Below, one piece after another: positions 25,701 through 38,603 of a stretch of DNA of 64,000 nucleotides; within the stretch, counting starts at the first letter, position 1; the number at the start of each line of letters is the position of its first letter. The position numbers and the translations under genes were made by a program. Source of the stretch: Stratiolaelaps scimitus (Eukaryota > Arthropoda > Arachnida > Mesostigmata > Laelapidae); assembly GCA_019614645.1 (NCBI GenBank), contig JABWDB010000008.1:7192001-7256000 (forward strand), written 5' to 3'. The notes under the pieces were generated by a model. That model saw nothing but the letters and a program-made list of their open reading frames with translations. It did not search any database and was not told the origin of the DNA.

Positions 25701-28543
25701 GCAGCTGACATTCAAGTTGGACCGGATGGGCGATAAGAAGCTGCACTACAATACAAACTATCTCAATCCTGACTCCGAAGAATACCAGATCCTCGAATTT
25801 GAGACTCGACAAGCTGTAAGTACAATAGCCAACTTGTCGTATTTTACTGAGGACATATTCTCTTCGTTCTATTGATTTCGAATATTTATATACGAACCAC
25901 TGTTGAAATCGTACAAGACAACATATTCTCTTTCATAGATACAACAAATAAGGTTAGTCACACATTCTATTTGAAAAGTATTACATTTCAAGCATCTATT
26001 CGCGTCGGCTAATGCCAACCTCGTTAAATCTTCAACTGTCGAATGTCGAGGATTCGAAACCGTTTACAAACCAAGAGTTAAGAAATAGCATAGAAAACCG
26101 TGGGTAATAACGCCGTGTGGAAAGTATGCGCGGTACAAAGCTCGTCAAAGGTGGAGCCTCTCCACGTCGACCCGAAATAGTTCAATAAGGACAGGTGCGC
26201 AAATTGTTTAGTTTCGAACTGGTGACGGTCACAAGCTCAACAAGACCAGCAAGATTTAAAAAGTTAGCTCACCGAGCACTTTTGAAAAATCGACTCTCTT
26301 TCTTCGAAGCTGCGCGCGTGTGTGGGCGAGTTCCCCACACCGTTAATCGCAACGAACCCTGTGATATATATAGCGCAAGGTTCGTTTGGTGACAATTATC
26401 AGCATCTGCCAAATATAGCCACTCGGACTGTGGTTTCTTCACGGTTCACATAAGCTCGGGGGGGGGTTGGGTTGAATACTGCACAAGGTTGCGGTTTGTA
26501 GCCAAGTCAATTGAAGTAAGTCAGCCAACTCACTCATTCGATATCGTTAGTTTCGGAACTAACTATGATCGATGCAGCGATATACGAAAGGATCATTTCC
26601 CGAGGGTTCGGCCACCGCAGTGGGTTCAATGAAGCCGTGCTGTCAGAGTGGGCAGGCCACCAGAGCAAATCCCCCGACAGTTACTTCAGTGAGGGCACGT
26701 CCGTCAAAACAAAGTTTTTCTTCACCGAGCGTCGCTGTCTCCGTCAACGGATTCGTGCTGATCAGAACCTACGCCCACGGTGCAGCAGCAGCAGCAACTG
26801 CCCCCTGCTCGGCTGCCATCAAAAACAATAGCGCACAGGGGTTTCCATCAGCTAGCAGTTCCTCGTTCCGATCATACGCAGATCATAAGGCAATTCGAAT
26901 TCCGTTTGGGAATTTCAAAGTCTGCGATTGTATTGCTGCCACCAACAGATATAATCAGCGATAGACGTGTTTCAGAACGGGCGTAACGCTGAAGCCTGTG
27001 GTGGCGCACCGCAACGGTGACTGCTCCCGCCAATCTCCGTAGGTATTTTATTGTAACTTCGGTTCGACGGGAACAATCGTATGGGATGACTGCTGCGGGA
27101 TGCCATCCCATCGAGCGGTTCCATCTGACAGCTTCAACGAATTTGCTATTGCTGCTGCTGTTGCTGCTGCTGGAGCTGTTTCCATTATTTACTGTTTACT
27201 ATCACTCGTTCGCACTATCTGTTATTATATTTTGTTGTTCTTGTTCGTGCGGCCACACCGGGCTGCGAGAATCGCGGCCCGTTGTTGTCTTGCTCATCGC
27301 GACTGTTTAACTTCTTTGGTAGCTCTAACTGCCGAAATGCGACGACATGTTCAACTGAACGTCGGCCTGCGCCAGTTCTTGCTGGCGTTGCTGCCGCTGC
27401 TGGCGGTACTTTTTCCCCCATTCGAGTCGGAACAACATGAAACGGCGAAACTTCGACGGGGACACACAAAAGGATGAAGTCGGACACATGAGACATTATT
27501 GCAACTTGCCGTTAACCGCTATGGAAAGCGGACCAGCCTTAAGACGGTGGACAGGGCGCCGAAACGCTATTAGGCAATAGCCTGTGTGTGTTCAGATATT
27601 GAGATCGGGCTAAACAGTGAGATCAACAATACCCCAGATTTCTATGTGTAAGGACCCAAGAGACGATGACTCCATGAAAGCGAGAGGGAGCACCGCTCGG
27701 AACGACGACTCGTTGCAGTGTAACCACATTGCCAATCGTAAACGACCGAATAGGCAGTGCAGTTACCTTAGTTGTCCTTACGCGTTGAGATGAGCAACAT
27801 CCCAATGTACCAGTGACGTATTAGCATAGGTTCTTAGTATAATTGTCATGGTACAGGCACAATGTCCGTCATCATCCAAAATCCGTAAATAGAAATTAAG
27901 GCACATTATTATTATTATTATCATCCAGTTTATATAATTATAAAAGTGAGCGACAATTGTTCACGCCATAAACATTTGCGGGACATTTGCTTCCCAGCCA
28001 CAAGCACACTGAGCGGAAACACTTGCGTAAGCTAAAACGGCTGCTTATGAAGGCATAAATAAATTCAATTAACAGTCAAAAGGTACCACGTGGGGAGTAC
28101 TTCAGAATGAAAATATTGCCAACCGGTTCGGGACCAATACATAGAGCAAACACAAAATTGGCATCCGTTGTACTCTGAAATCTGTGCTGTAGAATGCATT
28201 TTCGATCAGCTCTCAATGGAAGTGTGAATTTGGTAGCGAATTTGTGCGATTATACACCATTATATTGCCTCAATGTTCAAAATATAACCGCCTTTCTCCT
28301 GCGGAAAACCAAAGCTTGCGTGGACCGAGCTCTAGGGTTGGCTTGATGCGAGGTTCAGGCTTTGTGAATGCGCAGCGTTGATACTAGTCAACTGAAAACT
28401 CAATGCTGCCCCAGTCGAAACTATCTTAGAGCAAATTGAATTGTCTTAAATTCGTCGCGCCCTCCCTGAACAACACTTACCAAGCACAAACCCGACCGTC
28501 ATATATTGACAACCCGCATGTGATGTGGCAGCCTAGTGGGCAC

Positions 28544-28577
<34 letters not shown>

Positions 28578-31500
28578 CGCTCCCTATTTTCAATTCAAAT
28601 TTAAATTCAGCCCTGTGTGATGCTGTCGTTTGGAGCTATCACAGCATCGGGCAGAAGTCGATCGATGCGCGATTGTCAAGTCACTTCGCGAGACAGATGC
28701 TAACAAGGGCGTGGCGACGCGGGCGTCGCAGGCGCCATTCAGCGTTCGAAGGCACATTATTCGAAGGTGGCGCATTCTGCTGCTGCCGCCGCCTAACCGG
28801 AAGCCGAATGGGGCCGACCGCTCGGCCCTGAGCGTTTTGACGGCTCCGTCACTGTTACGGGTGTTCGAAGGCCTCAAGATAACATAACAAGTCTAGAATC
28901 GTAAATCGGCCTGAGTGATAGCTGACCGCGCTCCTGACATGGTGCCATCTCGTACTCGTTAGCGTCTACCTATGACATTGTGTTACTTGGTGTGCTGAAC
29001 TGAATTGAGCTTCACGGGATAGGCTGACACACGAACAGAAAGTGATGTAGGTTCATAGGCTTCTGATTAGTCTGAGTGTATGTTGCCGAAAATTTGATCT
29101 TAGATCTATCCATCTATTTATCTGTACTAATAAGGTGTTTGTTTTTGATAAATATTCCCTCGTCGCATCTACTCAAAATGAACTTGTTCCCAAGAAAGTA
29201 AAGTCACTTCCCCAGTGCTAGTCAGTCGTTTAGATAACACCTGTGTATGATCATGTGTCGGTCTGTATTAACGAATTGTCTGTGTATACGATCCATTTTG
29301 TTTTGTTTCTTCCACCGTAGGAGCTCTACCGTCATGACCTAACCTAACCTATATGTAAGAGGCACCTCGTTGAGTCGCGACGTCCCATTGCGTTTAGCTT
29401 GTCGTAGCCCTCTCACACGAAATTAGCTCGACTCTCTAATTAATTGGTCATCACATAAAATGCAGCGCCGGATCGTAGCGATTTAACGCACCATACCGAA
29501 ACGACTTGAAGTGCTTTACTGTGTGTTAGATAAACAATCTGGCTTTGATTTCAATTATTATAGATACAAATAGGGAGGCATAAGATGCAAGAAACTCTCA
29601 CTGAGTTGCGTAAATGAGGAAGGCGTATAAGTCTAGTGGACTATGGCTAACATCATATTCAACGTCGGGCGGTAGCTACATCGAATTGCTCACATACAAT
29701 GCAATGGAATACCTTGGTCTATTGCTTATGGAAGAAGGCTCCTTAGAGAGGCTCTTTAGTCGTTGATACCCTCGTTATAGATAAGGTGATATCTTTAAGT
29801 AAACATCATAATCTTTATGTTCGTTGAGGGAAGCCCGAAGAGTTGATTTGGGAATACTTCAGAAGATTAGAATAAAATCTGACTACACGACAAACGAGTG
29901 TTTAAACGTTAAGCAATCGCGATAACTCTTGCGAGATACGAACGATTTGTCTGAGACTAATGATTACTGCCAATCTCTTTCAAAATCGACAGAGATTCTT
30001 TTCCTGCGTTAGTCGCGTAAGGCGGATTCACAGATGTATCAGCGAGTTACTCATTGCTGGTTACTCAATTGCCGATAATCCAGAAATGATTTATTTACAA
30101 TCACGACCATTTCGCCACGACATAAACACAAAAACGAGTCGATATAATCCCAAAGCAGGATTATTCCAAATCCGGCTGTGATTGCGTTGCCGTAGGGTCA
30201 CTAGATCCGAATTGATAGTAGTAAGATATAGATGAGATTAGTATATTCCAAATATAAACCCTCACTGGCCCCGACAGATCCTCATAGTAACACCTAAAGG
30301 TTAAGAGCTGAGGCCTGTCAAATAGAGGAACAGCTAAGAGTCAGCTTAGAAAAAAAAAAATGTATATATATATATAGTAGTAGCGGTGGTCATTTTTTCT
30401 CACAGCCTAAGTAAGTTTTACCAGTCGCCATCGAATCAATTCGCTGCGTCCACTTCGGTCGACCTTCACTCGCCTCGTGGACCGCGTCGGCACCTGACCG
30501 CGGTCCTAACTTCGGACTGAATTCGAAAAGCAGCTGAAGGGTGGACAAGCAAATTAGCGTAGAACACAAAACAAAAAACTGCGGACAGTGTCGCCTCTGT
30601 CGCCGGCCTTTTTTTCTTCGGTGTTATCGCGAAATGGAATCGTTGTCGAAAGCTAAGGCGTTACCTTCGTCTCGTTTTGTCGCTAATTGCGAAGCAAAAT
30701 TCGATGGACGACGCTCGGTCGACGCGGGGATGAAATGCAAAGACTAGCTCTGCTCTGTCTGTCAACGAATGGTGGGACCCGTGTCGGCGACATGGTCCAC
30801 TTTCTTGCGCTAATTACGCTGATACGATCGGGCCAGCTGTTCGAATCCTGGTGCATAAGGTCATTTCGGTTTCTGTAGATATACAAACACACACACACAC
30901 ACATATATATATATACTTAGAGCAGAGTTGCTCGACCAGAGAATGTGATTTCGCCGTTTTCGACAGCAATGATTTCTCGTTCCACTGGAGGTCAGGGGAT
31001 ATTTTGCGTTCCACAAATACTCACGTAGCTATTTATTTTATTGTGTTGAAACATTGCATCCGAACAAAAGACCAACCATTGTTTTAATTATAAGATCATC
31101 TATTAGATCGCATGTATCGCTGCTTACACGCGTCGAAATAACACAAATATGGGTCTAAATATGGGTTACAAACGCACGAATATAAATATCCACCATGACC
31201 ACGATGATGATGATAATGGTAATTGAATTTCAATTTGTTCATTGCAGCTGCGAAGTCTGTTCAGTAAATCGTCGTTCGCCAGAGTATTCATGGACTCGCG
31301 CGTCAACCGTTTCAAGGGATCCGGTTCCAAGGTTCTGGTGAACGCCACCGTCGAATTTGAGGAGAATGATATCACGCGAGTGGCTTCAGTCAAGCGGGTC
31401 GTTCAGCATGAGATGGTCAATCTCATTTCACGGGCAAAGAGCAATTTAGGTTAGTTGAACTAAGCTTCTTGTGTTGTTCCTGCTGAAGCATACGAATCTT

Positions 31501-33951
31501 AAGTTAGTATCGAGAATGAACGACGGAGCAGGATGTCGTACGATGTTCTATGATTGAATGCGACTTAAACATGTGATTTTGTTTTCAACTAAACGCACCC
31601 TCCCCCGCTCCCGCATTAGCCGACTAATGATGGTCTTAATCGATTTGGGTGTTAATAGATATTGGTCAACTCCGTGTACATGTTATGACCATTGATAGGT
31701 GATTCACGTTTGCTTGTTGAGCCTCTGCTCAATTCAGCGCTGACGGTTGAGGACGTCAACGAATGCCGAGATAAGGATCTACATGACTGCTCGCCGCACG
31801 CCAATTGCGAGAACACCTTTGGTGCGTTCAAGTGCGTGTGCAAGCCCGGTTATACCGACAAGAATCCAGCGACACGGAGAACGGGACGATTCTGCAGTGG
31901 CTGTGGACCCGACTATTGCAACAACAGGTGATAATCGTCGAAATCTGACTCATGGATAGGTCATAGCTGAGGGGATATATTTATTTGTTGACTTAATGCA
32001 ATATATTTATAATATGTCCACAAAAGTCATGTGATAAATGTTCAGGCATGGCCAATAAACGGATGCAGGGTTTATCATCTATCTAACCTTTATTAATCCA
32101 TCGAATAGATATTCAGTTTTAGTACGGTGGCAAACTTTACTCCCGTGTCCAAAGCGAGCACAGTGCTCCAGCTCTGCCTCCGCGTTCCCATACATCAGAT
32201 TCCCAACGTAATAAATTGTCACTGTTATCGTCGAGTGTAGAAGCGGCGTTTATTTAGCCAGAACAATAAACAAAACTAACGTACGCTCGATTGTCCCCTT
32301 CCATCGCATCGATCGATTGATCGATCAATCGTACAGAGGCGAATGCTCAATTCTAGATGGCGAACGCAGCTGTGCATGCAAGGGCAAATTTATCGGACCA
32401 CGATGCGACGTCGACGGTGAGGTTTTGGCCGTTGCCCTGGGCGCCTCGGTAACTGCCGTTATCATCATCATCCTCACCCTCGTCTGCCTCTGCCTGTGGA
32501 AGTAAGCTTCGCACGTCACGCGATGTGGCACTGCCGAACAGCAGTGGATCCACCTGATTATATTATTATATTATGCATTCGCCGAATATGGTGATCGAAC
32601 AGCCGAACTCTTAGCGGCAAATTGAACTGATCTGATCTACGCGCGGAGAACGCTTTCGGGCCGACTCTCGGCCAACACTGAACGGAGCTACTACTTTTTT
32701 CGGCAATTCTTCGTAAGACGGTTCCCCGTAAATGCAACACCTGATCTAACGTGTCGGCCACCACGGTGACATCATAAATCATCTCCGATACAGACTAATC
32801 AACACGCTGTGATGATAAATCGTCAAAATCGAATGTTCACATTGATTATTGTATATTGTGTATTTCGTACTGTGGCTGAATCGTTCCCGTTTGCTGTTTC
32901 ATAGTCGCCGTTGGAAGCGGGAGCAGGCGAAGGCTGAAGTGATATCTGTAGCCAGCATGGCTGGATATCTGAACAAGACGGGCTCGATTGGCTACAGGAT
33001 GGCTTCCGGCCCTGGGCCGGCCAGCATCCATCAATCGCAGGATGAACGTTTCCGTTGGTCTGCCCATCTTGACAGCTTACCAAACATTTACGTGCAACCA
33101 GACTCATCACGTACGTATTAACCATTGTTATTATTATTATTGTTATCATTGTTATGATATTCGATATGTATTGCTTATTTACATTTTATAACCGATTTGG
33201 TGGATCGTATATTTGAGCTTCGGAGCCAGACCATAAGTACGTAAGCGTGTAAGGCTCTGTGCTGCATTCGTGTTTGCTGTAGTCTAGAAGTTGTGAATAT
33301 GTCTTACGTTAGGGTTTACTTAAGGATCTACGATGAAGTGGGTGTGATCTAATTGTTTTTATCATTACACGATTCCGGGGACTCTTATAGCTCTTCACTC
33401 GATGCCGCGAGCACAGTCGATTTATGCTACGCAGAGACACATGCGGGCGCACTCGCCAGCCATGGAGCTGGAAAATCCCTACGGGCCGTTACCTGGAATG
33501 CCACAAAGACCCAAGTCTAGAGGGGCGATGACACACTTTGGACCGGCCGTAAGTAAATCATTAACTAGTCTAATTAGTCTTTACTCTCTCCTTTACGAAA
33601 CGACACGTATCACATTGGTGTACATAATATAGCATGCCTATATTATAACAGATGGGTGTATATTCTTAGTCACCTACCAAAAATGCTCTCATTAGACACG
33701 GTAATTAGACAATAAACGCGGTTTAATTGTTCTTAGTTGTAAGAGAGCTCGTTATTATTATTATTATTATCGTTATAAGTAGCAACATTCCGTACACTTC
33801 GATGCAGGCTATAATAAGGGTCATGTTAATGTTTCAGTCCCTGGCGAGCCCCTATGAGTTTGATCCGAATAAGCAGGCCTCACTATTCGGCTCCTACCGT
33901 AACCCTGGAACGACGCGGAGTATGCGGCCTGTTTTCAACGCACACTGGTAG
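22725..33951 (+). CDS. Mucin-like SEA/EGF type I membrane protein (5' end missing)
   Basis: Eight exons join in phase: 22,725-25,343, 25,688-25,815, 31,248-31,449, 31,699-31,927, 32,337-32,501, 32,905-33,110, 33,391-33,548 and 33,838-33,951. They give about 1,273 residues. The first starts after a TTTCAG acceptor, so an upstream exon with a signal peptide is still missing. In order: a Thr/Ser-rich stalk (about 1-300), a Pro/His-rich segment (305-465), more Ser/Thr-rich sequence, a six-Cys EGF (828-872), a SEA domain over exons 2-3 into 4, an EGF with DVNEC, a short second EGF, one transmembrane helix (about 1,088-1,114) and a basic cytoplasmic tail of about 160 residues rich in Tyr, Pro and Met. 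Known SEA-mucins are glycosylated surface molecules. A role at the apical surface or matrix is inferred. The SEA cleavage motif is altered (GSKVLV, not GSVVV). No named ortholog is asserted. Confidence 0.88.
28547..28575. repeat. (AT)n microsatellite
   Basis: An AT tract inside the large SEA-splitting intron. Confidence 0.9.
30266..30360 (+). mobile_element. Poly(A)-tailed retroposon fragment, copy 1
   Basis: This segment runs from TGGCCCCGACAG to TCAGCTTAG followed by an uninterrupted A11 tail and then a (TA)n tract. It matches, in reverse orientation, the segments at 46,168-46,240 and 47,294-47,446. The conserved core reads TTAAGAGCTGAGGCCTGTCA on the plus strand here. The poly(A) end and the variable 5' truncation of the copies point to a non-LTR retroposon. 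No clear target-site duplication is seen for this copy. Confidence 0.75.
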
Positions 33952-35151
33952 GCATGGAAGTTGGCTGAAAGAAAATCTCAAATATACATCTCACTACAGT
34001 TATTTCTCCGTCTCTCGACAAATCTCGAAAGCCGCGAACCTGTGAGCAACTCGCCTACCTCGGACCGCAGACGCAATAGATAGCGAGGTAACCCCACGGC
34101 ATGCATAGGATCTTGAAGATGCAATCTTGATTGACACGATTCAAGATTATACCTCCGCCACCATTACCGCTGTCCCAGTCATCATTCTATTATGCAACAA
34201 CGGTCAGAGAGGTCGTTATTGCTATACCAGCCCAACGGATTTTTCTCGGGCCATTACGAAAGATCCTACGAGATTCTCCCGCCAGGGGTTCATCGAACCG
34301 TCGTGCGCCACTGCGATGAAGCATGACCAGTTGGTTTCGGGGAGAGACTGATCTAGCTCAAATATAACGAATGTAATCGTATGCCTCAGCAATGCGTAGG
34401 AACTTGTAGGATTTATAATAGATACTACATAACGGTGGACCGGCCCATCAAGCGACCTATTTATTATTCAACCTGATTTGAGTGTAAATGAATCGATTGA
34501 TTGATTGATTGACTGTCTGAATGAGAAAAGTGTCGATCTGAGCAAATGTCCATGGCGGAGATCGAATTGATCGAACATAGATCGGGCCACGGTGATTTTC
34601 GAACGAGAAAACGGCGGGCCTTATTATACATTCTGTTCGATTTGCTAGTTGGATTTTTTGGCTGTCACACTCTGGATGATAACTCGAGAACATGAGCCTT
34701 TCCTGAGTTCGCTCTCGTGAGCAAACTATCAACAGCTCACCGATCTGAGATATTGCATAAATTACCTTGGTGATCCCTCACGCGCGAAATTGTACTAATC
34801 ATAAGAGCGAGATGACCATCTTGGCAAGCGGGACGCGTGCGGTGTAGTGCGCCATCTTGTGAACGCTTGAATGTTCTAATTACCAGTCCAATCGTTTGGC
34901 GATTATTACGAACACGGACACAGACAAATCATATACACTCGCACACACATCCACACATGTAATTCAAATGTACATGTTGTTCCTAGTTGAGTCGACGACA
35001 GGAAGAAGAGAAAGAAGGCGACGAACATCCGTTCCGTAATGGGACGAGCTACACGCAGAAAGGGAACTACGCTGTGTCTCGCGCTAGTGTAATTATCCCG
35101 TGTCATTGTGTATATAGAAACTGTAAATATCAATCAATGACGACGAACGAG

Positions 35152-35157
35152 AATAAA
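35152..35157 (+). terminator. Candidate poly(A) signal, mucin-like gene
   Basis: A canonical AATAAA about 1.2 kb after the stop codon of the mucin-like gene. It is the first one I noticed in a plausible position, and the implied long 3' UTR is not proven. Confidence 0.4.
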
Positions 35158-35562
35158 GTTGATGGCAATAAGTCAGTCAATTGACATATCATTACGATGC
35201 GTGTCGTTCTCTATTTTCTGTGGACGTTTCTTGAGGTTTCACTCGTCACCTTGTCTCTGCTCGTGTTGCCTTTTTGTGGGACTCTGTGCGAATCCTGTAA
35301 AATTGTATTCCCGCCTCGAAATAGGTAGAGGCAGTATGGATCGGTGAGTGAATATTTGTCGAATGTCATCATAGAGTAAGATGCAGAAACATCTGGGTAG
35401 GGTATCTCGAGTCGCACGGGGAGTGAAATCTTCGATTAAATTGACATTAAATCTGACATTAGATTGACTTTCTCAATTTCCCGTGGGACCAATACGAACG
35501 ACTTGAAAGCAAGAACTACACAATAACAATAACAAGCCACACTTGTATCGAACACACTCTCA

Positions 35563-35568
35563 TTTATT
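35563..35568 (-). terminator. Candidate poly(A) signal, minus-strand 7TM gene
   Basis: AATAAA on the minus strand, about 100 bases beyond the proposed stop codon of the minus-strand receptor gene. With the plus-strand signal near 35,152, it suggests two convergent genes ending about 400 bases apart. Confidence 0.5.
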
Positions 35569-35665
35569 CTTCATCATTATCATCATCCCTATTATCGTCA
35601 AGATTCATTTAATCGTTATCGTTAATGCCACCATTATCGCTTGTCATAGGGGGTTAATAATTAGA

Positions 35666-38603
35666 TTAGATTTGTACTAGGGTCAGCTGTCCGATAGGTG
35701 TCGGCGACGAAGAGATGACGTTATTTACATTTGACGCTGTCGTCACTGGGGTCACATAATGCTGCTGCGGTTGCTGTTGCTGCTGCTGCTGTTGCTGAAG
35801 CGTCTCGTGCTGCTCGAGTCGTTGACTCAGTAGTTCACTTTCGTCGTTGTCATTGACGGCCTGCTCAAGATCGGCACCGAGATCTCGCCCTCCGCTGAGG
35901 TTTGAGAGTGAACTGGTGGAACTCAGCGGACTCACCGCACCGGTACCGGTGGGCGCGGCGCGACCCAAGTATAGCCACGGTAGAGTCGTCCTGCTCGACA
36001 ACGACATGAGAGAAGAGGTACCCGTAATAGGTATGGGCCGATGAATGAGAATAGATGGCTATGTTGACAATGTTTAGTGAAACATTCTTAGGATAACGCG
36101 CTTAATATACAGAATATAGCTGACAAATAGCGATAGAAAGGTGCTCTTCTTTTTCAAAGTGTTGCAGCATAAGAGGCCGCTTCCAGTGGCTTTAACCGTC
36201 CCATCCGTTTCTAACATGCGTTTCTATCCAAGCACACCCAGAGATCCTGTATGGTGACGATAAGATCGTGCTGTAAAAATCCTAGAACTCCTACGCATTA
36301 TTTCGCATGCAGAAGTTGTCAGCAGTCGATGCAGAAGAACGCCACAACGTCTTCGATGCCGTTGTCGCACAACCATCGCCCAATGCATACGTTGACGCAA
36401 CGCTGTGGCGTAGGTATACAAAGATGAAAACTCTACCATGTCGTCGATGAAAGGAATAACCACAATCAATTGGCCGTGGCGTACAATTTCAATTACATAT
36501 ACACCCAAATAATCGGATCAGCATATTTCACGTGATTTGTTTTACGCTTTCTAGTAAATGATCCAATGGGTATCTCGTAGTATAATATATATGCACCTGA
36601 AACTAAGTCGAACTGAAAGGTCACCGATTATTTTCACAATGTCTGTGTCCAATACGAACCGAATTAGCTCCCGGAATTCTTCTACGAAGAAAGCAAAGAA
36701 TAACACGTCAATGGCGTAGCTGAGAAGGTATCCATCGTACGCGAAGAGCAACACATTGACGTGGTTATGATGCCAGGAATAATCCGCCAATAGCTAAATA
36801 CATAGGGAAATACATAGGCAATATTAGTCGAACGGTTGCGTCATGGAGCACTGTGCACTTACTCGGTAGGATAGCTATTGTGTACAAGATTGCTTGGACG
36901 GCCACGGTCTCTGGCTCGCAGAGACCAGACACCGCAGCATCAAAGCCCAGCCACATATCTGTTCGACATGAGCGTCTGAATAGAGAAGTGCATTGAGTGC
37001 ATTGGGTGTGCATAGGCTGAGTCTCGATCATCGATTTGCATTTCTATTGACGTTTACCAATTGCATTTTACAACCATAAAGTGATCTCGCTCGATTGAGA
37101 AATTAGCTGGCGTAAAACCCTACGCATAGCGGAAGAGTCCAGAAAGTCCATTTAGCAGCGTAGTATGTTGAGAGTCGATTTGCCCTCCAGAGAGTACGCA
37201 ACGCCGATCCAAAGCCCGTACTCCTCCGCAGCCATCGTAGATGAAGGATCATCGGTGTCAATAGCCAGATCGACGTGAGTATGTCTATACAGACGAAACG
37301 GTAGCCGTAAAGATGTTCCATCCCGTCGTCAAAGCACATTCCGGCATGGCTTCCTGTTCGGCAGTATATCATAGTGAATCTTAGAAGGACGGGTGCTAGG
37401 TGGGACTATAATGTACTATATGACAAAGGAAATATAGGCTATGAGTCTAACTTTATCCCCTAATCGAATTGACTTGATGTTCTGAAGGATTTCTACAACG
37501 TCTGCCTATAACAAAATCTAATTTGCTCGAATGAGCTTGGCTAGAATAAGTCACTGAACAACAACTTGTACAAAGGAATAAATATGCAGAATGCATACAG
37601 TTGATACAAAAGAACAACTGCGTCTATCTTTCTCCTTTGTTGAAACAATTGTGTCTGGTTGACACAACTGAGTAATAGCTATAATGTATTTTCAGCCAGC
37701 TTAAATGCGAATCGCCGACGCATCGACAAGAGAAATAATCTTACCGAACTCATATATCTACATTCCGTTCTACGGTTAAGCCTAATGGGCAGTCATTGCT
37801 ATTGAAATGAGGTCAGTATACAACAGAGCGTGGATTACGAGTTTTTTTATTCCCACTATCGCTTATAGTAAGAAAGCCACTAACCGGTGTACCAGCAGAC
37901 GGGAAGGGCTATCATCAGCGCCAGACACCAGACCCACTCGCAGAGACGGCCGAATCGTTTGCGGAAGAACCGAGTCCATCTCGATGAGCCGTGGAGGGCG
38001 CAAAGATACTGCAGCGACGCAAAAAGCCCCGCTAAGAAGTAGTGAACAATGGCTGAACTGAACTCGAGGTGTACGGACGCGTGGCACAGGGGACCTTGTA
38101 ACGCTGAAAGGACATACCGACCTAGGAGGAACGTTAAACTAATTAGTTGATCAATTCCTCGTTGGTGGATGGTCGTCGAAGATAACACGAGTACCATTTT
38201 GATCCTGTCATTGAGGATGATGCTAATTTGAATCCCTTCATGTACAGCGTGATATCGTGCGTAGGCATGCATTTAACACTGTCGGAAACGTTTGCATATT
38301 AACCCATACCTATGAAATAATGAATGTCGATGAACAGATGCTGGAAGAGAAAGGTGAGCATGGTGGCCACCGCGGAATGGCGCAGGAAGACGATAACGGG
38401 TGATGCGGTAGCGGTCGTCGCTCCACTCCCCGCCGAAAGGGCGGTCGAGCCGGCCGCTGACTTGGGTCGACATTTCGGACGAAGGACGAGCAGCGAGACG
38501 ATGCTGAGTGTCAGACCCACGATACAGACGACGTGATGGAGGTCAGGGAGGATCAAAAAATCAAATGATGGAGAGAGACTCGCTGGCTCTCCCGACGACG
38601 CCG
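35666..38603 (-). CDS. Seven-transmembrane receptor, secretin/adhesion-like (partial)
   Basis: Three exons join cleanly at phase 1: 38,603-38,310, 38,121-37,885 and 37,353-37,124. They encode TM1 (VGLTLSIVSLLVLR region), TM2, TM3 with a leading Cys (GPLCHAS), TM4, an extracellular loop 2 Cys (GMCFDDG), TM5, a basic loop and the start of TM6 (YYAAKWTFWTLPLC). Two further coding segments, about 36,975-36,863 (possibly starting at 37,018) and about 36,793-36,605, carry a helix and a TM7/helix-8-like stretch ending EEFRELIRF. Their mutual splice phase does not close in my reading. A last exon, about 36,058-35,666, gives a Ser-rich, poly-Gln (about 10 Q) tail. The TM1, TM3 and TM5-TM6 patterns resemble class B/adhesion receptors rather than class A. 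The amino-terminal ectodomain exons upstream were not found. Subfamily and ligand are unknown. Confidence 0.7.

Larger units (their letters stand above)
25816..31247. other. Large intron of mucin-like gene
   Basis: This 5.4 kb intron splits the SEA domain at phase 0. It contains short chance ORFs, including a leucine/alanine-rich one near 27,100-27,470 made from CTG/GCT runs. It also has a (TAT)n run near 27,908, an (AT)n tract at 28,547-28,575, a poly(A)-tailed retroposon copy at 30,266-30,360, and (CA)n/(TA)n near 30,885-30,915. I see no nested gene. Confidence 0.7.

Noticed and set aside
27100..27477. Leu/Ala-rich ORFs in the large intron resembling a signal peptide
   Set aside because: The hydrophobic stretch comes from a (CTG)n/(GCT)n run in overlapping frames, and no exon with matching phase could be placed between the two halves of the SEA domain.
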